DNA from: Hymenopellis radicata
Taxonomy: Eukaryota; Basidiomycota; Agaricomycetes; Agaricales; Physalacriaceae
Direction of reading: 5' to 3'
DNA: 64,000 nt
Assembly (NCBI GenBank): GCA_015501595.1
Contig: JADNRX010000021.1
Span: 124,001 to 188,000, forward strand
In this document: in pieces, positions 57,149 to 64,000 of the stretch
Position numbering within the stretch: position 1 is the stretch's first letter
Layout of the letters: each line of letters begins with the position of its first letter
Notes under the pieces: model-generated
The model's database searches: none
The model's input: only the letters and a program-made list of their open reading frames with translations
Told to the model about the DNA's origin: nothing
Made by a program: the position numbers and the translations under genes

Positions 57149-59181
57149 TGTATCTATTGTACGATGTAATTATTGGACGTTTTGCTACCATTACCTCCAT
57201 CCTGCGACAGACCCATCTTCGACGTGGGGTTAACTGAGCTGTTCGCCTTCCAGCGATTGTTGGTTCAATCGACAAGTTCTGTACCACATGTGTCTTCAGT
57301 CACACGTTGCAGAGCGCCACAGCCGTCGACGTTTGGAGTGCCACATGCGAATCTCGCGCCTCAGGACAATGGTATCACTTCAAGTTCGATTTAACATACA
57401 CCATGGAGTTGCGCGATCACAAAAAGTTGTGGGTCGTCATCCTTGCGATGAGGGGGAGAGCGTTTGTGTTAGCTAAAGCTACGTGAGCTTGCGAACGGCT
57501 AGCGTCAGTGTAAGATAAGGGAGTGTTACAGATGCCGTCTTAGAGCCGGGCCGAAATCGATGACATTGCTATGATGACTGTCTGATCTATTTCGGGCCCG
57601 AGATCGTGTGCGTGTCAAGCCTCTTGCTCGACGCGACCACCACTGGCAATCCGAGTGTATCAGTCGCTCGATGGCCCACCTCTCATCGTTCTCCTCTTTT
57701 TTGGATCTCCTCATACCTACGGCAGTAACAATTTACAATGCCGGTACCTTAGACGTCTTCGACTTCGCAGCTGGACAGATATGGGCCCTACATAGTTGAC
57801 GAGATAGAAAGCAGGGTGGAGCGCGAGTCATATTGTGATGCAGTGAGCATTTTTCTTATGTGTTGGTTGGTCTTCGTCCACCTTCACTTTCGTTATCCGG
57901 GCCCTGCTCTCCTCCGGGTTTGCCATCCCACTTGTGCTAGAAAATAGCCAACCTATCAACCTCTCCTCTCCTCTACCTCTTGCCTCACCTCACCTCACCT
58001 CACCTCTGCCTCACCTCACCTCACTACTGACCTTACCTCACCAGATCACCTCCAATAGCCAATTTATCAACCACTCCTCTCCTCTACCTCTTGCCTCACC
58101 TCACCTCTGCCTTGCCTCACTAGAGACCTTATCCCACCAGATCTCCTCTCATTATTCCTTCTGGTACCTCAAAAGCCCGCATCTGTCACCCAAAGGAGCT
58201 TGCTTCCAAAAACAGGCTCAATTCTTCTACTCTCTGTTAAATTTATAAATTTAAAATCTCTGGCACAGGCTACACGCGTTCCAGAGGTTTTCAAGTTGTG
58301 CGGCATTGAATAGGTCCTGGACTGGTAACCCCCAGGAGCTCTTATGTACTACTATGCTGTGACCCCGCCGCGCTGTTGATCTCTAGCACTGGCACTCTAA
58401 AGCGTGTTCTCTCCGCGTAGGGAAATAAGGCAAGTCGCAGGAACTTTGTCTTGTGTGTGAGAGGCGTCCGGATGGGAGCAATGGTGAGGATTAGCGTTGT
58501 GGGTTGTGGGGGGACACGACGATGCCGCAAAGCGGCGGTCTGCCTGTCGAAGTGTGGCGGTGGACACCCGACTCGAAAAGGCAGAGGGTGATGTCGTGCC
58601 CAGTACACAAGGAGAATGGGTTTGAGGGAAGGAGAGAGTAAACCCAAACATACCACACGGAGCACGGCTCCCAGAGCAAAGCTTGCTGAGGGTGTACTTG
58701 AACCAACCAAACCCGAACCCCCACACAGAGCAGTGCGTATAGTACACGAGGTGCAACAAGAGGAATTGATTGAATCGTGGAGTCCTCTGCATCGCGTCCA
58801 AGTTTGGGTAGAAGGCAGCGTCGCTTTATCATAATAGCAGTGGCTCAAAGTACAGACGGGGTGAACTATGGCTAATCTCCTATAGGACTTTGTAAGTGCT
58901 GGAGAATTGTGTGCATGTCGGAGGCATAAGGGATGCTGTAGACTTTCGAATTAGCGAGGCATTACCTTACAAGACAGAGACGCTAGGACTGTCAAGAACA
59001 CGGCGTGTACAAAAGGATGATACAGGACGACACTGAGCGGCGCTGTGCGGTCGAGGCTTGTGATCAGCCGATCACAACATCCCAAAATGGTCGAATCTCA
59101 CCAAAACGATGTTCAACGGCGACGTTCGAAGTTCCTCGTTCGCGTTCATTCTGCTGCATCAAGGCCTCAGGAGTCAGCAAC
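57149..59181. other. Two-kilobase region without convincing genes
   Basis: Contains a pyrimidine-rich tandem duplication (listed separately) and several open frames with poor protein character. The longest, 58342-58848 minus (168 residues), has Cys/Pro/Arg-rich composition and no recognisable family, start context or splicing. I see no transposase or reverse transcriptase remnants. Confidence 0.45.
57943..58150. repeat. Tandem duplication of a CT-rich unit, about 104 bases
   Basis: Two copies, about 57943-58046 and 58047-58150. Each begins AATAGCCAA.CTATCAAC or close, continues through CTCTCCTCTCCTCTACCTC and TTGCCTCACCTCACCTC, and ends near ACCTYACCTCACCAGATC. Within each unit a pentamer, CTCAC, repeats several times, four or more in a row in the first copy. 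Strong strand asymmetry: almost pure pyrimidine on the plus strand. Confidence 0.75.
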
Positions 59182-59182
59182 A

Positions 59183-59302
59183 AAATAAATATTGGGACCC
59201 GTGGGTCTACCACTCTGAAATTGCGTGTCATCCTTATGCGAGGGGCCATGCTAATCTTCTCTGTATTGTTCCAAGTTTTTCGTATGTCACCCCGAAGGGG
59301 AC
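59183..59302 (-). ncRNA. U6 spliceosomal snRNA
   Basis: On the minus strand the RNA starts with the 5' stem-loop GTCCCCTTCGGGGTGAC at 59302, followed by GGAACAATACAGAGAAG and GATTAGCATGGCCCCT, which include the invariant ACAGAGA box and the AGC triad. The internal stem-loop and its partner AAGGATGACACGC follow. The 3' tail is less like other U6 RNAs and runs to a T tract (complement of AAAA at 59182-59185) that would end Pol III transcription, so the 3' end is approximate. Essential catalytic RNA of the spliceosome, in keeping with the many introns in this window. Open frames across it are spurious. Confidence 0.93.
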
Positions 59303-59681
59303 ATGAAGATTTACGAAGATGGGGTGGACACGACGGGCAGTTCTGCGTTGTGTATGATTTACGGAGTCAGGGTGCTGCTATATACGGGAAAATGACTCCC
59401 GTTGCACTGCATTCATGGGATTCGTGGGCCTTGATACCTCCCGATGCATGAACGCTCACAAAGGTCAAGTAGAGGATATCCACAGTGAGATTCAGATGTC
59501 GAGGACTAGTCGATACACTGAAGGAAGTACTGGTATCGTTTAAAGAGAAAAAGATCGCTACATCAATGTGAGACCCATCCGACTCCTTTGAGAATAAGCA
59601 TGGCCAGCGTACCAGGACGTCGCGATCTCCGCGTCTTCGCGTCCAAGTCCAGTTGTGCACAAAGGACTATGAATATTGTTA
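59303..59681. other. Region between U6 snRNA and the protease gene
   Basis: Upstream region of U6 and 3' region of the protease gene. A TATATA run lies at about 59378-59383, some 80 bases upstream of the U6 start, rather far for a Pol III TATA box. Nothing else seen. Confidence 0.35.
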
Positions 59682-60835
59682 TTAACGTTTGTTTTCTAAA
59701 CCTGGCAAACTGAACATCTGAATTGCTCACATATCAGCTTGGCTGAATACAAGGCAAGAACACTTACTTCAAATATACTTTCAGAAGGTACTCCCCACCC
59801 TCGCACCCCTTCAACGCGATTATCCATGCGCGTTCCCAACATAACGCCTATCACCGCGCCACTCTCAGCATCGACAATCGGCCCCCCACTTGAACCCGGA
59901 GTGGGCAGAGGCGAAAACAGCAGATGCGAAAGCGCGTCATACGTCCCAGGCTAAGTCATTATCAGAAACTGAAGTAGTAACACTATGACAAACACCCACC
60001 TTTGTCTCGCGTCCCGCAAAGTCGCGATACCCCAACACAGTCCCACTTACCCACTTTCTATACGTTCCGCCTATCCATGGAACCCATCCCTCGTCCTCTG
60101 GCAGATGATACGACACAAAATGCGCCTTGATCTTCGTCCCCGGCTGAGCGGGGTACGGCGACACAGGCCACGTCCGCATCTGCATCCCGGACGATAGCAG
60201 GAGCAGATCGGATCGTGGGAGTGACGAGGGGATGGAGGACACCGGAGACAGACGGTACCCTCCCGGTGGTGCTTCCGATGAGAGGACGAACGACCCGGTT
60301 GGACGCGTCGTTTCGGTATCACCTTCGATGGTTGCGCGATTATATTGTCGCATTATCTGTCTGCCGGGTTGAGGACTAGTACTAGGTTAAAGAGAAAGAG
60401 GATACTTGCCTGCTCCAAGGTGTGCGCGCATGAGACGAAAATGGTATTGTTCCCTGGAAGCGAGGACTCGATAGCAAACCCAGATGAGAGTGTTACCACT
60501 TGAATATCCGGGTCGGGCCCGGCCATGCAGTGTGCAACGAGTACGAGATCGTTCTCCAGGAGAGATTGTCTTGCGGGGGAAGGACGCGACTCATAAAGTA
60601 AAACACTGTTCAGGACGTGTCCCGCATTCTCTGTGTACTGTTTAAGCAAAGTAGAGAGTGAGTCGCGTCCGGATTGGGAGATTCGAGCAAGGATTTCTTC
60701 GTCAAGTTTAGACGGGATATATAGATGTTCGTTTTTGTTGTTCATGGAGCCGGGAGTCAGGATGCCCGGGGATATTGTGGCATAGGCTCGTAACCGACTA
60801 CGGTGCCGCGCTCTGCAAAGGTTTCTGGCCAACAT
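59682..60835 (-). CDS. Trypsin-like serine protease, possibly mitochondrial
   Basis: The start at 60835 gives MLARNLCRARHRSRLRAYAT, an Arg-rich, acid-free sequence typical of mitochondrial import signals. The catalytic triad is recognisable: His in IFVSCAHTLEQ, Asp probably in PRSDLLLLSS, and Ser in PTPGSSGGPIVD. Other segments are VHNVTLSSGFAIESS-like strands (VVTLSSGFAIESSLP) and GWVPWIGGTYRKWVSGTVLG. The last exon, MFSLPGLENKR, follows an intron near 59710-59760 and ends at 59682. Chymotrypsin-like fold with a short C-terminus and no PDZ domain, so it is not HtrA in standard form. Substrate unknown. Confidence 0.75.
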
Positions 60836-61009
60836 CGCGGTCGAGTATAAGAGTACTCTGTGACGTCATGGGCCGAGTTCTTCATGAGTGGCATGACATG
60901 AACTCCTCCCGGTCAGCACTGTCGCTAAAGGAGAAGACATTTCATTGATTCGAAGTAGGGAGTTTTACAGGTCCCTCAAACCCAGTTATGGTAAATATCA
61001 AATACTCTC

Positions 61010-63055
61010 TCAGGTACTAGTACGAATCGCCAAAGTATAATCCTGAGAGCGAGCGGTCCCAGTATAAACTGGATACACTGTTGTCCCACTCGGCTTTCCG
61101 TCACTGGTCCACGTTGATGTACCACCAGACGCCAACAGTAAATCACTGCCCGAGCTCACCTGAACCTTATGATTTAGCACGCGTCAGCAACCTCAGTAAG
61201 TTGAAAGACATACCGCCGGGAACGTCGACGAGACTCCGCTTCCACACGAAAACGCGCCACCACTTACCCCACAAGTTCCCTTGGAAGAAGTCATAGTGAA
61301 ACCCAAAGCCGTTCCTGTAATCGTGAAGGTGGCTAATGTCTGCGTCGACCATGTGCCCAGCAAGAGGAGCCCGCCAACCTGCGATCCGGACTGAAGCGCA
61401 ACAATAGTTGCTTTGGCAGGCAGTGATCCGGAAGAAGAAACAATAAAACGGAAGTGAATTATGGAAACTGGGACGGAAATAGGTATCGTACGCTGGGAGT
61501 AGGAGAGGACTAGTTGCCGAACGGGTGCTCAATCGGTACTGTGTAAACCTACATTTTAATCACTCACCGAAGTAGTCTACGTTGCATTGACACATGGATG
61601 GCGGACACCACTCATCGTCGTCGAGAACCGCCGGACTTCGGAAGATACCTGATGCCGGTGCTGGGACAGGACCCCGCTTGAGGGGCAGCTATGAATGGTG
61701 TTATTAATGGCACAAGCACAACCTTGTGGAAGGGCATACAAATGGGAACAAAGGTGCCGTCGATGACGGAGCCCTTTAGGTGGAAATACCAATAGATCTG
61801 GTTCAAGTTGCTTCCATCACAGTCTAAAGCTGGCGTGTAGCCCTGCGTAAGTGTCAGTAAAATAATCTCAAAGAACAAGCGGCGCTGTACCCCAGATGAC
61901 GACTGAAGAGCGCTAGTCAACGTAGAGAGGGAATACGTCACCGAAGAGCTGGGGGTGATGCCTTGATTCGCGAGCCATTCATAGGTTGGCAGCGTCTTGG
62001 TTGGCATCAGAGTCCGAACAACATATTCCAATCGGCAGCGTTACCTTGAACAACTTGACTGCCGTTTCAAAATACGCCACAGCCTTTAAAAGTGTCAATG
62101 TGATGCAGCGATTGTCATGCGACAACTTACCTCGGCGCCTTTGGCACTTCCACTTGGAAGACAGTTTATTTCCAACGTACTGTCAGGTCGTCAGCTTGAA
62201 TGCGCTGTCCGTATACTGAACAAGCAACCTCATGCAAGTACCGTGCTTCGCCCACTCATGCTACATGAAGTATACATCAATAATGATGACATATTGATGT
62301 CGAATATTTCCTCCTCACCTCCCAGAAGGATTCATTATCGCCATTGATATCGACCCAGTACTGCAAAGCCAGTGAGTCGATTCATTTACGCAGTGTTTGT
62401 GGACGAATCCATACAGTTTGCATGTAAGAAAGAGTCGAGCTCGCCCCATTTTGGGACAAAAGCTATTCCTCATGAGCATGACTGTCAACGATCGTTTCGA
62501 TGGAGGTCTTACACCAGCAATGTCCGTGTAGGCACGACTCGGATCGCAGTTTTCATCATAAGTAGAGTCGCAACTGCAAGCAAGTGGAAGTTAGCTGCAT
62601 GACGAGAATATCAGCCACGGCGAAAGCGCACTGGTCCGGCCAAAGACCTGCTCAAGTCTATTAATATTTCCATCCGACGTGTCGAATGGCGTACCATGAA
62701 TGGTCCAACTGTCACTAGGTCCCGTCGATGGATTCGTATCCCAGAACTACATGATGGGAACTGTTGAGTTACACTCTTGGTTGAAGCTTCAACGAACGAT
62801 ACCTGGGGTTGAACCAGGAGACCCTATTCGAGACAGTGTTGTACGATCAGTCCCAAGATAAAGAATAAGGCCACAACACACTCCAGGAGATTCAAAGCAG
62901 CAGAGATCAGAGACCGACGATGTGTTGGTGCAAGAAGCGGTCCCAGAGGCGGAGCATCCAGAGTCAGCTCTGTTGAGCAAGTTGATCGTGGGCGAGATGA
63001 GAGGTTTCGCCGCCACAAAGCCAAGAAGACTGGCAATCGGTAGGAGAGAGTACAT
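61010..63055 (-). CDS. Secreted ribonuclease T2 with C-terminal extension
   Basis: Endoribonuclease with acidic pH preference, secreted or vacuolar. The start at 63055 gives a signal peptide, MYSLLPIASLLGFVAAKP. The mature part has CSASGTASCTNTSSVSDLCC, a 21-base microexon coding GLLVQPQ (62803-62823), then FWDTNPSTGPSDSWTIHGLW. Active-site segments are WTIHGLWPDHC (first catalytic His) and FWEHEWAKHGTC (second His). Later: TLPTYEWLANQGITPS, CDGSNLNQIYWYFHLKGS and CPSTGIRYLPKS. A beta-rich C-terminal domain typical of fungal T2 enzymes is rebuilt from small exons (LLLLGTWSTQTLATFT, SGGAFSCGSGVSSTF) and ends AIRTST at 61010. About ten exons. Confidence 0.9.
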
Positions 63056-63601
63056 TACTGCAGATGGCGGCTAACTGTGTGAGAACCAGGCTTAAGTAGT
63101 TTGTTGAACTATAGTTCGCGAGGTACGAGCGCACGAAAGTTTGAGGTCTTTGTCACAGACACATGATGCGGTAACTCCTTCCTTTTCCGTTACCGTCATC
63201 ATGTCCGCGCAGGCTGTGGTGCGCACTCGACGAGTCTCTGACACTCGCGCACACAGCAACATGGTCTCTCGTTCTTTTCTTATTGCTTTCGTTTCTCCTC
63301 AAGATTTCTGGAGTTTTTCGAATCTGCTCAAGGTTACTCTATGACTGACAACAGCGGACAACGAGACCTTTTTTGGCTGTTCAACGTTCAACGATCTCGA
63401 ACATCTAACGGCACCGTGGAGTCGTCGCTTGCTTCAGGACAGAATCACTTGTCACTACAGGCCACCAAGCACCCGTCCTACCACACGATTCTTCAGGAGT
63501 GTATAACATTGCGGATCTTGATAGACGGCGAAGGGTTCTATTGCGTCGTGAGTTGTTTTGTCTATGTATAATCATTTGCTAACGGCTTCTCTACCGTGTA
63601 A
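63056..63601. other. Promoter region of RNase T2 and flank of the repeat array
   Basis: The first part lies upstream of the RNase T2 start. The rest holds plus-strand open frames without protein character, leading into the minisatellite. No gene recognised. Confidence 0.4.
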
Positions 63602-64000
63602 CCTCTGCCCGACGGGGTATGTGTTTCGCTACACTCCCGCTCCCAGTACCGCTGCCCCAAAGGGTATGTACATTGCTATGCTAGTATACCGCTACCTGCT
63701 ACTCGTGCCTCTGCCCGACGGGGTATGTGTTTCGCTACGCTTCTGCTCCTAGTACCGCTGCCCGAAAGGGTATGTATAGTGCTACGCTACCGCTACCGCT
63801 ACTCGTACCTCTGCCCGATGGGGCATGTGCTTCGCTACCCGCTACCGCTACTCGCACCTCTGCCCAACGGGGTACGTGCTTCGCTACCGCTATGTGCACC
63901 TCTGCCCGACGGGGTACGTGCTTCGCTACCGCTACGCGCACCTCTGCCCAACGGGGTACGTGCTTTGCTACCGCTACGCGCACCTCTGCCCAACGGGGTA
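63602..64000. repeat. Minisatellite array, 42-base unit and older longer units
   Basis: The core CTGCCCRACGGGGTAYGTG, followed by a TTCGCTAC-like end, recurs about nine times: near 63604, 63651, 63711, 63757, 63811, 63860, 63901, 63944 and a truncated copy at the window edge. The first four alternate, forming a higher-order repeat of about 107 bases with diverged copies. The last units are nearly identical with a period of 42 bases, linked by CGCTACGCGCACCTCTG. The array continues past the window. Because 42 is divisible by three, the minus strand stays open with a 14-residue repeat containing VAVAKHVPR, but nothing suggests it is translated. Confidence 0.85.

Noticed and set aside
57943..58150. 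CRISPR-like array
   Set aside because: Only two long direct copies with internal pentamers, no unique spacers, and the host is a eukaryote.
58342..58848. 168-residue minus-strand open frame
   Set aside because: Cys/Pro/Arg-rich composition, no known family, no splicing or start context. Treated as chance.
59005..59451. Open frames across the U6 locus
   Set aside because: They run through the invariant U6 sequence, so they are not coding.
62795..62830. tRNA-like T-arm on the minus strand (CCTGGTTCAACCCCAGG)
   Set aside because: No matching acceptor, D or anticodon arms upstream, and the segment is explained as a conserved 21-base microexon of RNase T2.
63735..63983. Minus-strand 82-residue repeat protein
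   Set aside because: Open only because the 42-base period keeps frame; no start context or flanking exons inside the window. Kept as a repeat.

Overview
The window is nuclear DNA of a filamentous basidiomycete, most likely an Agaricomycete. Genes are dense and alternate between strands. Most are cut by many GT-AG introns of about 45 to 60 bases. The content fits: a seven-helix DUF6533 protein, a POM152 nucleoporin, an Ole1-type desaturase fused to cytochrome b5, a DNMT1-type cytosine methyltransferase, a secreted RNase T2, and a GDP-fucose transporter beside an O-fucosyltransferase-like gene. The species cannot be named from the sequence alone. Gene models were spliced by eye, so internal exon borders are approximate unless given.

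Layout. 1-3.5 kb: two tandem aldo-keto reductases of the xylose reductase type. 4-5.2 kb: a ketopantoate reductase-like gene. 5.6-8.9 kb: a divergent pair, O-fucosyltransferase-like protein and GDP-fucose transporter. 9.0-9.4 kb: a foldback repeat. 10-16.5 kb: an HxxxD acyltransferase, a TBC Rab-GAP and an unknown protein. 16.8-19.3 kb: histone H4, a membrane-anchored thioredoxin and a degenerate RNase III protein with a dsRNA-binding domain. 19.8-31 kb: POM152, inorganic pyrophosphatase, gamma-tubulin complex protein GCP4 and the ALG9 mannosyltransferase. 31.5-42.5 kb: DUF6533 protein, F-box protein, a small HTH/SIM protein, vacuolar M28 protease, CutC and the delta-9 desaturase.

43-54 kb is rich in chromatin genes: a double-bromodomain RSC-type subunit, DNMT1 and a PEHE-like/AT-hook protein, with a small ACT-domain gene between the last two. 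Seven single-base losses interrupt reading frames in four genes between 41.6 and 53.6 kb, which looks more like assembly error than biology. 54-57 kb holds an uncharacterised gene and a DHHC palmitoyltransferase whose start codons overlap head to head. The end of the window carries a pyrimidine-rich tandem duplication, a U6 snRNA gene, a trypsin-like protease, the RNase T2 and a minisatellite that runs off the edge.

Most genes are housekeeping: N-glycosylation, nuclear pore, microtubule nucleation, Rab traffic, lipid desaturation and chromatin. The candidates for something less described are the fucose gene pair, the overlapping-start gene pair, the pseudo-RNase III/dsRBD protein and the HTH/SIM protein.
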